Origin: Amycolatopsis acidiphila
Lineage (GTDB): Bacteria > Actinomycetota > Actinomycetes > Mycobacteriales > Pseudonocardiaceae
Direction of reading: 5' to 3'
Length of the DNA stretch: 64,000 bases
Assembly: GCF_021391495.1 (NCBI RefSeq)
Contig: NZ_CP090063.1
Span: forward strand, 3,038,001 to 3,102,000
Numbering within the stretch: position 1 is the first letter of the stretch; each line of letters starts with the position of its first letter. This document shows, in pieces, positions 34,031 to 42,169 of this stretch. The translations under genes were made by a program, and so were the position numbers. The notes below the pieces were generated by a model. That model saw nothing but the letters and a program-made list of their open reading frames with translations, was not told the origin of the DNA and did no database searches.

Positions 34031-34504
34031 ATGAGCGAGATGCGCGTCGTCGGCGTGCGGGTCGAGCTGCCCGCGAATCAGCCGATCTTGCTGCTGCGGG
34101 AGACGGAGGGCGAGCGGTACCTCCCGATCTGGATCGGATCCGTGGAGGCCACCGCCATCGCGCTGGAGCAACAGGGTGTCCGGCCCGCCCGGCCGCTGAC
34201 TCACGACCTGCTCAAAGAGGTCATCGCGGCGCTCGGGCGCGAGCTGGAGCAGGTCGTGATCACCGACCTGCGCGAGGGCACGTTCTTCGCGGAACTGGTC
34301 TTCGACGGCAATGTGCGGGTCTCCGCCCGGCCGAGCGACTCGGTGGCGCTGGCGCTGCGTGTCGGGGTGCCGATCCACGCGGTCGACTCCGTGCTCGAGG
34401 AAGCCGGGCTGATCATCCCCGACGAGCAGGAGGACGAGGTCGAGAAGTTCCGCGAGTTCCTCGACTCCGTCTCGCCCGAAGACTTCCGCGGCGCCGACAC
34501 GTAA
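34031..34504 (+). CDS. Bifunctional nuclease family protein (DUF151)
   Basis: A 157-residue BFN-type protein with MRVVGVRVELPANQPILLLRETEGERYLPIWIGSVEATAIA and RPLTHDLLKEVIAALG, the usual DUF151 motifs; orthologous to Rv1829 by place and sequence. Plant and Thermotoga relatives show nuclease activity, but the bacterial role is unclear. AGGGAGG lies 9 nt upstream. A 227-bp space separates it from ftsR; TAGCGT at 33956-33961 in that space is a candidate -10 box. Confidence 0.92.
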   Translation: MSEMRVVGVRVELPANQPILLLRETEGERYLPIWIGSVEATAIALEQQGVRPARPLTHDLLKEVIAALGRELEQVVITDLREGTFFAELVFDGNVRVSARPSDSVALALRVGVPIHAVDSVLEEAGLIIPDEQEDEVEKFREFLDSVSPEDFRGADT

Positions 34505-34859
34505 GCGAGCTTTCCCGGTCAGGCCGCCCGGCGCCGGGAAGATCCCGGCGGCCCGGGTACGGGCCGTCCTGGGCGCACTGCCGCAGCCCGACCCGATCCT
34601 CTCCGTTATCCGGATGAGTAATAACTCCCATGTTTAGGTAAACCTGGTCGGTCCGGAAGAAGGCCGAAGAACTGCTCCCGGCCGCCGCGCGTCGCGTTGA
34701 CCAGCGGGGCCACCACGCTTACCGTCGAAGGCGGTAAATCGCCAAGGTGTGATTCTCCCCGTCCGGGGCACACGCGCGGTTCCACCGGCAGGGGTTCCGT
34801 TCCCGGAGCCCCGGTGCTTGTTTCGACCGGCCGCCCCGGCCGGGCGAGGGGAGGCTTGC
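34505..34859 (+). promoter_or_regulatory. Intergenic region with two inverted repeats before the MerR gene
   Basis: This 355-bp stretch has no convincing gene. Near 34560 it is rich in GC palindromes. GTTAT (34605-34609) mirrors ATAAC (34621-34625), and GTTTAGGTAAAC (34632-34643) is a 5-bp perfect inverted repeat that runs into AGGT-AA-ACCT (34636-34645). These AT-richer palindromes stand out and are operator candidates for the MerR protein downstream or another regulator. Confidence 0.4.
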
Positions 34860-35426
34860 GTGGTCGACGAGAGGCCGATCAAGGCGGTCGACGGAGAGCA
34901 GGGCGAACTGTTCCCTGACTCGTCACTGCCTGATGAGCTGGTCGGTTACCGGGGGCCCGCGGCCTGCCAGATCGCCGGCATCACCTACCGGCAGCTCGAC
35001 TACTGGGCTCGCACGAAGCTCGTCGCCCCGAGCATCCGCACCGCGCACGGCTCGGGTTCCCAGCGCCTGTACTCCTTCAAGGACATCCTCGCGCTGAAGA
35101 TCGTGAAGCGTTTACTGGACACGGGCGTCTCGCTGCAGAACATCAGAGTGGCCGTCGACCACCTGCGCGCCCGCGGCGTCGCGGACCTGGCGAAGGTGAC
35201 CCTGGTGTCGGACGGCACGACGGTCTACGAATGCACCTCGCCCGAGGAGATCGTGGATCTGCTGCAGGGCGGCCAGGGCGTGTTCGGCATCGCCGTGAAG
35301 GTCCCGATGCAGGAGATCAGCGGCACCATCCACGAGTTCCCGGCCGAGCGCGCCGACGGCGGCGAGGTCGAGGCGGTCGTGCCGGACGAGCTGAGCCAGC
35401 GACGCAACGCCCGCCGCACGGGCTGA
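34860..35426 (+). CDS. MerR-family regulator (Rv1830/ResR-like)
   Basis: A 188-residue MerR-type protein. The HTH is VGYRGPAACQIAGITYRQLDYWARTKLVAPSIRTAHGSGSQRLYSFKDILALKIVKRLLDTGVSL, followed by a coiled helix and a C-terminal domain, as in Rv1830, named ResR in M. tuberculosis for its link to drug resilience. GTG at 34860 with GGGAGG 5 nt upstream is the start; a longer frame from 34749 lacks conservation. In mycobacteria gcvB follows soon after; here a glycine riboswitch follows instead. Confidence 0.9.
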   Translation: MVDERPIKAVDGEQGELFPDSSLPDELVGYRGPAACQIAGITYRQLDYWARTKLVAPSIRTAHGSGSQRLYSFKDILALKIVKRLLDTGVSLQNIRVAVDHLRARGVADLAKVTLVSDGTTVYECTSPEEIVDLLQGGQGVFGIAVKVPMQEISGTIHEFPAERADGGEVEAVVPDELSQRRNARRTG

Positions 35427-35488
35427 GGTGACGCGAGTGGGCCGGCCGTGTTCGCCGAACGCGCGAACGCGACTCGCTCCGCGTACCT

Positions 35489-35507
35489 TCTGGGGTCGAA
35501 CCCCAGA
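35489..35507 (+). terminator. Hairpin after the MerR gene
   Basis: TCTGGGG and CCCCAGA pair over a 5-nt loop (TCGAA), about 60 nt after the MerR stop. It could end that transcript before the riboswitch promoter. There is no T tract. Confidence 0.4.
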
Positions 35508-35555
35508 CCCCGCCGGGCGCAAGCCCCCGGACCCCCGGCCGTGGTTACCGTCGCG

Positions 35556-35561
35556 TAGGAT
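35556..35561 (+). promoter_or_regulatory. -10 element for the glycine riboswitch transcript
   Basis: TAGGAT fits TAnnnT and would start RNA near 35568, about 20 nt before the first aptamer. No clear -35 is seen. It implies that the riboswitch RNA has its own promoter. Confidence 0.45.
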
Positions 35562-35586
35562 GATCACCGCAGTCGCCGAAGCCGCG

Positions 35587-35790
35587 CGGGAGAGTCCGAA
35601 CCCCAACCCGGGTCCGGCGCCGAAGGAGCAAGTCCTCCCCGGAACCTCTCAGGCCCCCGGACCGCGCGGACGAGACGCCTCTGGAAAGTGGGTCCAGGCC
35701 ACAACCCGGTGACCCCGCCGACGGTGCAAGCCCGATTCAACGTCCGGGTGAACCTCTCAGGCGCCCGCACGGGCATGGACAGAGTGGGGA
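35587..35790 (+). ncRNA. Tandem glycine riboswitch, two aptamers
   Basis: Aptamer 1 (about 35587-35688) opens with CGGGAGAGTCC and has the core CCGAAGGAGCAAGTCCTCC and GAACCTCTCAGG, closing with CTCTGGAAAG. Aptamer 2 (about 35695-35790) has GCCGACGGTGCAAGCCC and again GAACCTCTCAGG, closing with GGACAGAGTGGGG. These are the conserved glycine-binding cores; the short linker between them is typical of cooperative tandem glycine riboswitches. The RNA runs straight into the hairpin 35791-35820. No glycine gene follows: the next gene is on the other strand. In relatives this RNA controls gcvP. Confidence 0.9.
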
Positions 35791-35820
35791 GGACCCGGAC
35801 ACCGCGGCGTGTCCGGGTCC
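35791..35820 (+). terminator. Hairpin directly behind the glycine riboswitch
   Basis: GGACCCGGACAC and GTGTCCGGGTCC form a perfect 12-bp stem with a 6-nt loop, starting where aptamer 2 ends, so it could compete with the closing helix of that aptamer. No T tract follows. It may also end the convergent SnoaL-like transcript, whose stop is at 35830. Confidence 0.65.
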
Positions 35821-35829
35821 CGTTCGGGC

Positions 35830-36192
35830 TCAGCCGGGCATCTTGTCCAGAAAACCCAGTACCTGCTTGATTTTCCCGTCCTCGACGCGGACCACGTCGA
35901 ACCCGATCGCGAGCGGTTCGGGCGCGCCCTCGGGTCCGAGGTACCAGCTGAACCGCGCGATGTCGTGGTGGCCGTCGACGCTGCCGCCCAGGTCGAACCG
36001 CAGGCCCGCGAACTGCTGCTGGGCTCCGCCGATGAACCCGTCGAGCCCCTCGTGCCCGGCGACCGCGCCGAGCGGGTCGGTGTAGGTGGCGTCCCCGGCG
36101 AACACCTCCTCGATCAGGCCGCGGCGCTTCGCCGGGTCGGTCTCGTTCCACGTGTCGAGGTAGCGGTGCGCGACGGCGGTGAACTCGGTCAT
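35830..36192 (-). CDS. SnoaL/NTF2-like protein
   Basis: A 120-residue NTF2-fold protein: VAHRYLDTWNETDPAKRRGLIEEVFAGDATYTDPLGAVAGHEGLDGFI is the classical SnoaL-like start, and VRVEDGKIKQVLGFLDK the end strand. Such proteins form small cavities, some with isomerase or hydrolase activity. GGAG lies 7 nt upstream of the ATG. It is divergent from the XRE regulator, which probably controls it. Read-through of the riboswitch RNA would be antisense to this gene. Confidence 0.88.
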   Translation of the reverse strand: MTEFTAVAHRYLDTWNETDPAKRRGLIEEVFAGDATYTDPLGAVAGHEGLDGFIGGAQQQFAGLRFDLGGSVDGHHDIARFSWYLGPEGAPEPLAIGFDVVRVEDGKIKQVLGFLDKMPG

Positions 36193-36261
36193 CGTGTTTC
36201 TCCTTGTGCTCGAACGGAAGCTGACGAGGGCAACTCTGGCCCGGCGAGCTGCGGCGTGTCG

Positions 36262-36278
36262 ATTACGCCGGAGGTAAT
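36262..36278. promoter_or_regulatory. Inverted repeat in the SnoaL/XRE divergent promoter
   Basis: ATTAC and GTAAT with a 7-bp centre lie between the divergent starts (36192 and 36314). TAGCGT at 36301-36306 is the -10 box of the XRE gene. Likely operator of the XRE protein, from position and symmetry. Confidence 0.5.
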
Positions 36279-36313
36279 GGCGTGGCCGCGGTGGTGCTCG
36301 TAGCGTCGTGCCC

Positions 36314-37120
36314 GTGACGACCATCCAGCGCCCTGTGGGCGAGCTGATCCGGCAGTGGCGCGAGCGCCGCCGGATCAGCCAGCTCGACCTGTCGATCTCG
36401 GCGGAGATCTCCACCCGGCACCTGAGCTTCGTGGAGACCGGACGCGCCAACCCCAGCAGGGACATGGTATTGCGCCTCGGCGAGCACCTCGACGTGCCGC
36501 TGCGGGAACGCAACCAGCTGTTGCTCGCGGCCGGTTTTGCCCCGGCGTACCGGGAAAGCAGGCTCGACGACCCCGGCCTCGCCGTCGCCCGTGCGGCGGT
36601 GCGGCGGGTGCTGGCGGGGCACGAGCCGTACCCCGCGGTCGTCGTCGACCGGTACTGGAACCTGGTGGACAGCAACGAAAGCATCGCGGTGCTGACCGAG
36701 GGCGTGGCCCCGGAGCTGCTGGCCGCCCCGGCGAACGTGCTGCGGATCGCGCTGCATCCCGAGGGCATGGCGCCACGCGTCCTGAACCTGGGGGAGTGGC
36801 GCGCGGACCTGCTGGGCCGGTTGCGGCGCCAGGTCGAGACGACGGCCGACCCCGGGCTCGCGGAGCTGCTGGCGGAGATCCGCGCGTATCCGTGCGACCA
36901 GCCGGAGACCGGGAATCCCGAGCGTGGGGAGATCTTCGTGCCGCTGCGCGTGCGGCACGGCGAGGCGGAGCTGTCGTTCTTCTCCACCATCGCGACGTTC
37001 GGCCATCCGGTGGAGATCACCTTGTCGGAGCTGGCGATCGAGTCGTTCTACCCGGCGGACGACACGACGGGGGAGTACCTGCGGCAGCTGGCCGCGTCGC
37101 GCGGGGCGGCCGAGGGCTAG
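36314..37120 (+). CDS. XRE-family regulator with MmyB-like ligand domain
   Basis: A 268-residue regulator. The N-terminal XRE HTH is LIRQWRERRRISQLDLSISAEISTRHLSFVETGRANPSRDMVLRLGEHL; the rest is the MmyB-like PAS-related domain (YPAVVVDRYWNLVDSNESIAVL ...), which binds fatty-acid-like ligands in some homologs. The GTG at 36314, 7 nt after TAGCGT, is preferred over the GTG at 36308. It is divergent from the SnoaL-like gene, the usual arrangement of such regulators with a small oxidoreductase or NTF2-like target. Confidence 0.9.
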   Translation: MTTIQRPVGELIRQWRERRRISQLDLSISAEISTRHLSFVETGRANPSRDMVLRLGEHLDVPLRERNQLLLAAGFAPAYRESRLDDPGLAVARAAVRRVLAGHEPYPAVVVDRYWNLVDSNESIAVLTEGVAPELLAAPANVLRIALHPEGMAPRVLNLGEWRADLLGRLRRQVETTADPGLAELLAEIRAYPCDQPETGNPERGEIFVPLRVRHGEAELSFFSTIATFGHPVEITLSELAIESFYPADDTTGEYLRQLAASRGAAEG

Positions 37121-38775
37121 CCCCCGGTCAGCCCCGCCGCAGTGAAGTCGGCCTGCTGGGCGGGTTCCCGGAGGTAGTCGCGGAAGACCTGGGCCGCGCG
37201 GGCCTGCACGTCGTCGACGGTGTTGCCGGCGAGGCCGAGGAACGGGTAGTCCGCGGAGCGCGCCGAGGCGACGGACTCCGCGGGAGAGCCGACCATGCCC
37301 GGCTTCGTCGTCGTCAGCTGGTCGACCCAGTAGGAGTTCTCGGGGAGCCACGCCACGGGGAGGCCGCCGATCGTGCTCAAATCGGCCTTGCCGGTGAGCG
37401 CGTCGAGCACCTGCTGCGACGGGATGGCACGGACGTCGATGTGCACGCAGTGGGCGTGCACGACGGTGTTGGCCTGGTTCCAGCGCGCCGCGGCGGCACT
37501 GACCGGCTGCTGCGCGGTCGGGGTGACGACGACGGTCATCGTCGAGTTGCCGTCGGTGCAGGCGTTGGCCTGGGCCTCGGCGCGGCTGTTGAGCACGTTG
37601 TTGGCCCAGCCCCAGGCGAGCAGCCCGACCACCAGCAGCACGACGAACGCCCCGGCCACGATGGGCCACTTGGCGATCCGCCGGCGGCCGGCGATCTTGC
37701 CCATGGCGCGGTGGGTGCCGGTGGCGGTCGACCGGCCGTCGGTGACGGCGTGGTGACTGCCGGTCGAGGTGGCACGGCCCTCGTCCGCCGCGCGGAAGCC
37801 GCCGGTGGACGTGGACTTGCCGACCGGGCGGTGGCTGCCGGTGGAAGTCGCGCGGCTCTCGCTGGTGCGGAAGCCGCCGCTCGAGGTCGAGCGGCCTTCG
37901 CCGACGGGCTGGTGACTGCCGGTGGCCGTCGCGCGGCTCTCCTTGATCCGGAAGCCGCCGGTGGAGGTGGCGCGGCTTTCGCCGACGGGGGTGTGGGTGC
38001 CGGTGGAGGTGGCGCGGAAGCTGCCGGTGGAGGTGGCGCGGCGGTCGTCGACCGGGGGGTGGGTGCCGGTGGAGGTGGCGCGGAAGCTGCCGCTCGACGT
38101 GGCGCGGTTTTCGCCGAGGGAGGCGTGGGTGCCGGTGGCCGTGGCGCGGAAGCCGCCGCTGGAGGTGGCGCGGCCTTCGCCGACCGGGCGGTGGCCGCCG
38201 GTGCCGGTGAAGTCGTCGCAGACGGGGCGGAAGCCGCCGGTGGAGGTGGCGCGGCCCGCGCCGATGGTGCCATGTCCACCCGGGGGTGTGCTGGGGTCCT
38301 CGTCGTCCTCGACGCCGTCGGTGAAGGTGCTGAAGCCACCGCTCGCGGTGATTCCTTCGTCGCCGACCACGGGGTAGGCGCCGGCGGCCGTGGAGCGGCC
38401 TTCAACGGCCGGGCGCTCGTCGCTCACCGCGCGGTAGCCGCCGGTGCCCGTCACCGGGTCGGGGCGGCGCAGCCCGGCGGTGATGCGGTGCGCGTTCGCC
38501 GGGTCGTCCTCGGGCTGGAAGCCGTTGGGCGGGCGGCGCAGGCCCGTCGTGGTGCGGTTGTCGGGGGAGCCGGCCGCCGGCAGGACCCTGGTGTGATCGT
38601 CCGCGCCGGCGGGCATCGACGTGGCGAAAGGCTGTGCGGGCAGCACCGCCGCCTGGGACCGGGGACCGTAGCGCAGCGGGGTCGGAGGCCCCAGCCGGTT
38701 CTGCGGGCGCCGGGGGTCCTGCGGTCGCTCAGGGAGGCGAGGAGCGGGATCGTCGTCCCTGCTGTGACGCCCCAT
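37117..38775 (-). CDS. Repeat-rich single-span membrane protein with truncated solute-binding-like domain
   Basis: A 552-residue protein. The first ~170 residues are polar and proline-rich; residues 172-360 are a run of Ser/Thr/Gly repeats (RATSTGGF, RATSTGTH, PVGES); then comes a basic stretch and one membrane span at 370-390, so the repeats are cytoplasmic. The outer part (391-552) begins like actinobacterial solute-binding-type domains (CTDGNSTMTVVVTP ... WNQANTVVHAHCVHIDVRAIPSQQVLDAL) but seems to miss the middle of that fold, and no von Willebrand domain follows. AAGGGA precedes the ATG. Function unknown. Confidence 0.7.
   Translation of the reverse strand: MGRHSRDDDPAPRLPERPQDPRRPQNRLGPPTPLRYGPRSQAAVLPAQPFATSMPAGADDHTRVLPAAGSPDNRTTTGLRRPPNGFQPEDDPANAHRITAGLRRPDPVTGTGGYRAVSDERPAVEGRSTAAGAYPVVGDEGITASGGFSTFTDGVEDDEDPSTPPGGHGTIGAGRATSTGGFRPVCDDFTGTGGHRPVGEGRATSSGGFRATATGTHASLGENRATSSGSFRATSTGTHPPVDDRRATSTGSFRATSTGTHTPVGESRATSTGGFRIKESRATATGSHQPVGEGRSTSSGGFRTSESRATSTGSHRPVGKSTSTGGFRAADEGRATSTGSHHAVTDGRSTATGTHRAMGKIAGRRRIAKWPIVAGAFVVLLVVGLLAWGWANNVLNSRAEAQANACTDGNSTMTVVVTPTAQQPVSAAAARWNQANTVVHAHCVHIDVRAIPSQQVLDALTGKADLSTIGGLPVAWLPENSYWVDQLTTTKPGMVGSPAESVASARSADYPFLGLAGNTVDDVQARAAQVFRDYLREPAQQADFTAAGLTGG
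37696..38262. repeat. Coding repeats, Ser/Thr/Gly-rich, inside the membrane protein gene
   Basis: The DNA repeats GCCGGTGGAGGTGGCGCGG and close variants about a dozen times. They encode alternating RATSTG[GS]F and RATSTGTHxPVG units. Units of 20-25 residues vary in the linker but keep the core. Confidence 0.85.
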
Positions 38776-38822
38776 CGGGTAGTCCCTTCAACTCTACGTG
38801 CATAGCCGGCAAACGCGTTCAC

Positions 38823-38845
38823 CCTAACAGGGGTACAGCGTTAGG
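38823..38845. promoter_or_regulatory. Inverted repeat upstream of the repeat-rich membrane protein gene
   Basis: CCTAAC and GTTAGG flank an 11-bp centre, 48 bp before the start at 38775. TAGGGT on the minus strand (38822-38827) overlaps it and is a possible -10 box. Operator candidate. A second pair, GGTGACA (38856-38862) and TGTCACC (38881-38887), lies upstream. Confidence 0.45.
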
Positions 38846-38903
38846 AAAACGTGATGGTGACACGAAACTGAAAAACGCACTGTCACCGTCAAACGATCAA
38901 GAA

Positions 38904-39779
38904 CTATTTGTGAAGCGAAAGCAAATAGTCGCACTGCGAAAGCAGGCGGTCGCGCAGGGGCGCCGCCCGGCGCGCGAACTCCCCCTGCTTCCGGGCGTAT
39001 TCCGCGCGCCCGGCGGGCGACTCGATACGCACCGGCCGGTATCCCAGCGCCGACAGATCGTACGGGCTGGCACACATATCCAGTTCGCGGATATCCGCCG
39101 CGAGCTCGAAGCAGTCGGCGAGCAGTTCCGACGGGACGAACGGGTCGAGTTTGTAACAAGCCTTGTAGAGGTCCATGTTCGCGTGCAGGCAGCCCGGTTG
39201 TTCCAGCTCCGCCTGGCTCGCCCGGCTCGGCTGCAGTGTATTGCGCGGGCGTGCGGGGGCGGTGAAGAAGCGGAACGCGTCGTAGTGCCCGCACCGGATC
39301 TCGAGCGACTCGACGACCGCGTCGGTCCCCGCGGTGCCCAGCCGCAACGGCAACTGGTTGTGCCGGACCCGGGCGGCGTCCTGCCGGTACACCATCGCCC
39401 ACTCGTGCAGCCCGAAGCAGCCCAGCCGCGGCGCACGACTCGCCGTCTTCGCCAGCAGTGTCCGGAAATACCGGGCCGTCTCGGCCTTCTTCTCCGTGAA
39501 CGCCGCCGGATTCAGCGTGACGCCGTCCTCGGTCTCGAGGTAGCCAGGGCGGTCGAGGAACCGGCGTGCCTCGTCGCCGCCCAGCACCACGCCGAGACCG
39601 GGTTGCCAGCGCTCGAGGTGCGCCGGGCGGAACGAGTAGTACTGGAACAGGAAGTCCAGCACCGGATGCTTCTCGCCACGGGAGCGCCGCTCCTGGTACG
39701 GCCGCGTCCAGCGCCGCACGCGTTGCGCGTGCGCGCTCTCCCGCGCGATCCACTCCTGCGGCCCCAGCACGACGTCCAT
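38904..39779 (-). CDS. Conserved actinobacterial protein, often annotated as 3-methyladenine DNA glycosylase
   Basis: A 291-residue soluble protein. Recognisable conserved blocks are HPVLDFLFQYYSFRPAHLERWQPGLG, FGLHEWAMVYR and LHANMDLYKACYKLDPFVPSELLADCFELAADIRELDMCASPYDL. Relatives in genomes carry the name 3-methyladenine DNA glycosylase, but no helix-hairpin-helix or AAG-type catalytic motif is visible, so that name should be treated as unproven. It lies upstream of the repeat-rich gene and just after the two CBS membrane protein genes on the same strand. Confidence 0.65.
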   Translation of the reverse strand: MDVVLGPQEWIARESAHAQRVRRWTRPYQERRSRGEKHPVLDFLFQYYSFRPAHLERWQPGLGVVLGGDEARRFLDRPGYLETEDGVTLNPAAFTEKKAETARYFRTLLAKTASRAPRLGCFGLHEWAMVYRQDAARVRHNQLPLRLGTAGTDAVVESLEIRCGHYDAFRFFTAPARPRNTLQPSRASQAELEQPGCLHANMDLYKACYKLDPFVPSELLADCFELAADIRELDMCASPYDLSALGYRPVRIESPAGRAEYARKQGEFARRAAPLRDRLLSQCDYLLSLHK

Positions 39780-39785
39780 GACGGC

Positions 39786-40829
39786 TCAGGCTGCCACGTG
39801 CGTGCCGTCGCGGACCGTGCCCACGTACTCCTCGACCAGGTCCTCCAGCGCCACGACGCCGACCGGCCGCCCGTCGGTGTCGAGCGCGCGGGCCAGGTGG
39901 GTGCCCTCGTTGCGCATGGCGGACAGCGCCTCGTCGAGCCGGGCGCCCACCGCGAGGTCGGTGAGCGCGCGGAACTTGCTCGCCGGGATGATCGTCTCCG
40001 GCTCGTCGCCGATCTGGTCCAGCACGTCCTTCACGTGCAGGTAGCCGATCAGCTCGCCGGCGGCCGAGCACAGCGGGTACCGCGAGAACCCGGTCGCCGA
40101 AACGGCTTCCTCGATCTCGCCGACCGTGGGCGCGGGGGACAGCGTGGTGAGCTGGTCCAGCGGCACCAGCACGTCCGCCACGGTCTTCGCGACCGACGAC
40201 AACGTCTGGCTGAGCCGTTCGTGCTCGGACTGCTCCAGCAGCCCTTCGCGGCGGGACTCGCTGAGCAGCTCGGCCAGCTCCGCCGAGGTGTAGGCCGTCT
40301 CCAGCTCGTCCTTCGGCTCGACCTTCACCAGGCGCAGCAACGAGTTCGAGGAGAAGTTCAGCAGCCAGATGAACGGCCGGGCGAGCTTGACCCAGCCGAC
40401 GTGCACCGGCACCAGCCACAGCGCGAGCCGTTCCGGGTCGGCGATCGCGAGGTTCTTCGGCACCATCTCGCCGATCAGCACGTGCAGGATCGTGATGAAC
40501 GCCAGCGCGATCGCGAACGAGATGGGGTGCACCAGCACGTCCGGGATGTGCAGCAGGTCGAAGAACGCGCCGAGCCGGTGCGCCACCGCCGGCTCGCCGA
40601 GGCGGCCCAGCAGCAGCGAGCAGATGGTGATGCCCAGCTGCGCGCCGGCGAGCATGAGCGACACGTGCTTGCTGGCGTTGATGACGATGCGCGCCCGGGT
40701 CTTGCCCTGTTCGAGCAGGGCCTCCAGCCGGTCGCGGCGGGAGGAGATCAGGGTGAACTCCGCGCCCACGAAGAACGCGTTGGTCAGCAGCAGGACCACG
40801 ACGAGGAAAATGGCGAGCCAGTCGTTCAC
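39786..40829 (-). CDS. CNNM/HlyC-type membrane protein with CBS domains
   Basis: A 347-residue protein with an N-terminal CNNM (DUF21) domain of three or four spans (about 1-170), including AEFTLISSRRDRLE and GEMVPKNLAIADPERLAL, and a cytoplasmic CBS pair (about 200-340). Relatives transport or sense Mg2+; older names call them hemolysin-like. It lacks the C-terminal CorC_HlyC domain of its larger neighbour. The GTG start overlaps the upstream gene (GTGA). The pair matches Rv1841c/Rv1842c of M. tuberculosis. Confidence 0.9.
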   Translation of the reverse strand: MNDWLAIFLVVVLLLTNAFFVGAEFTLISSRRDRLEALLEQGKTRARIVINASKHVSLMLAGAQLGITICSLLLGRLGEPAVAHRLGAFFDLLHIPDVLVHPISFAIALAFITILHVLIGEMVPKNLAIADPERLALWLVPVHVGWVKLARPFIWLLNFSSNSLLRLVKVEPKDELETAYTSAELAELLSESRREGLLEQSEHERLSQTLSSVAKTVADVLVPLDQLTTLSPAPTVGEIEEAVSATGFSRYPLCSAAGELIGYLHVKDVLDQIGDEPETIIPASKFRALTDLAVGARLDEALSAMRNEGTHLARALDTDGRPVGVVALEDLVEEYVGTVRDGTHVAA

Positions 40830-42169
40830 CGGGCCGCCTCCTCTCCGGCCGGGGCGGGCTCTTCGAGCCGGTGCACGCTCAGCTCGGCGATGCGGTGGCG
40901 GTCCATGGTGACCACGGTCAGCCGCCAGCCCTCGACGTCGATGCCGTCGCCGGGCACCGGGATCTTGCCCAGCCGCTCCAGCACGAGCCCGGCGATCGTC
41001 TCGTAGTCGCCCTCGGGCATGCGGAACCCGGTGAGGTCGCGGACCTCGTCGGCGCGCAGCTGCCCGGACACCAGCCAGGTGTCGGTGTCCAGCCGCTGCG
41101 ACGCGGGCGCCTCGCCCTGGTCGTGCTCGTCGCGGACGTCGCCGATGATCTCCTCGACCACGTCCTCCAGTGTCACCAGGCCCGCGGTGCCGCCGTACTC
41201 GTCGACGACCATCGCGACCTGGAACCGGGAGTCGCGCAGCCGGGACAGCAACGCGTCGCCGGGCAGCGACTCCGGGACCGTGGGCACCGGCCGCATCACC
41301 GAGCCGATCTTGACCGTCTCCCGTTCGCCGGCGGCGACCACGAAGGCCTGCTTGACGTGCACGGCGCCCTGGACGTCGTCGAGGTCCTCGCGGTAGACGG
41401 GGAAGCGGGAGAACCCGGTGCGGCGGGCGAGCGCGATGAGGTCGTTGATGGTCTCGTCGACGGTGAGCGACTCGATCTGCACGCGCGGGGTCATCAGCTC
41501 GTCGGCGGTGCGGCCGCCGAAGCGCAGTGACTTGTCGAGCAGTTCCGCGGTCGAGGTGTCGAGCGTGCCGCTTTCGGCGCTGGTGCGCACGATCGAGCCG
41601 AGCTCCTGGGGCGAACGCGCCGAACGCAGCTCCTCCTGCGGCTCGACGCCGAACTTGCGCACGACCCAGTTCGCGCTGTTGTTCATGAGGGTGATGAGCC
41701 AGCGGAAGAGGGCGGAGAAGCGCGAGTGGTAGCCCATCACGGCGCGGGCGGTCCGCAGCGGGCGCGCGACGGCGAGGTTCTTGGGCACCATCTCGCCGAG
41801 GATCATCGACAGCGAGGTCGCCAGCAGCAGCGCGATGATCAGGGAGGCGCCGTCGGCGACGGAGTCCGAGAGCCCGATGGCGGTGAGCACCGGGCGGACC
41901 AGCCGGCCGATCAGGGGTTCGGCGAGGTAACCGGTGACCAGGGTGGTCAGGGTGATCGCGACCTGGGCGCCGGAGAGCTGGTAGGACAGGTGCGCGTGCG
42001 CGTTGCGGACGGTCTTGGAGCGGCGGTCACCGACCTTGCGGACGTCGGCCTCGACGGTGCTGCGCTCGAGTGCGGTGAGCGAGAACTCCGCGGCGACGGC
42101 GAGGCCGGTGCCGATCGTCAGCAGGAGGAAGAACAGGACGCCGAGCACGGCGAACAGGACGTCCATCAC
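40826..42169 (-). CDS. CNNM/CorC-type membrane protein with CBS and CorC_HlyC domains
   Basis: A 447-residue protein: CNNM domain (about 1-190, AEFSLTALERSTVEADV and GEMVPKNLAVARPLRTA), CBS pair (about 205-340, DELMTPRVQIESLTVDETIND and VVDEYGGTAGLVTLEDVVEEIIGDVRDEHD), and a C-terminal CorC_HlyC domain. Homologs act in Mg2+ efflux. GTG 42169 and ATG 42166 are both possible starts. It is the first gene of a two-gene operon; upstream lies the large intergenic region with repeats. Confidence 0.92.
   Translation of the reverse strand: MMDVLFAVLGVLFFLLLTIGTGLAVAAEFSLTALERSTVEADVRKVGDRRSKTVRNAHAHLSYQLSGAQVAITLTTLVTGYLAEPLIGRLVRPVLTAIGLSDSVADGASLIIALLLATSLSMILGEMVPKNLAVARPLRTARAVMGYHSRFSALFRWLITLMNNSANWVVRKFGVEPQEELRSARSPQELGSIVRTSAESGTLDTSTAELLDKSLRFGGRTADELMTPRVQIESLTVDETINDLIALARRTGFSRFPVYREDLDDVQGAVHVKQAFVVAAGERETVKIGSVMRPVPTVPESLPGDALLSRLRDSRFQVAMVVDEYGGTAGLVTLEDVVEEIIGDVRDEHDQGEAPASQRLDTDTWLVSGQLRADEVRDLTGFRMPEGDYETIAGLVLERLGKIPVPGDGIDVEGWRLTVVTMDRHRIAELSVHRLEEPAPAGEEAAR

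Noticed and set aside
35489..35507. tRNA T-arm-like hairpin
   Set aside because: No anticodon or acceptor stem fits around it; a transcript-ending hairpin explains it better.
36355..38805. Long plus-strand frame across XRE and the repeat-rich gene
   Set aside because: It crosses two real genes and gains length from the coding repeats; the AAGGGG-like sequence is an artefact of repetitive GC-rich DNA.
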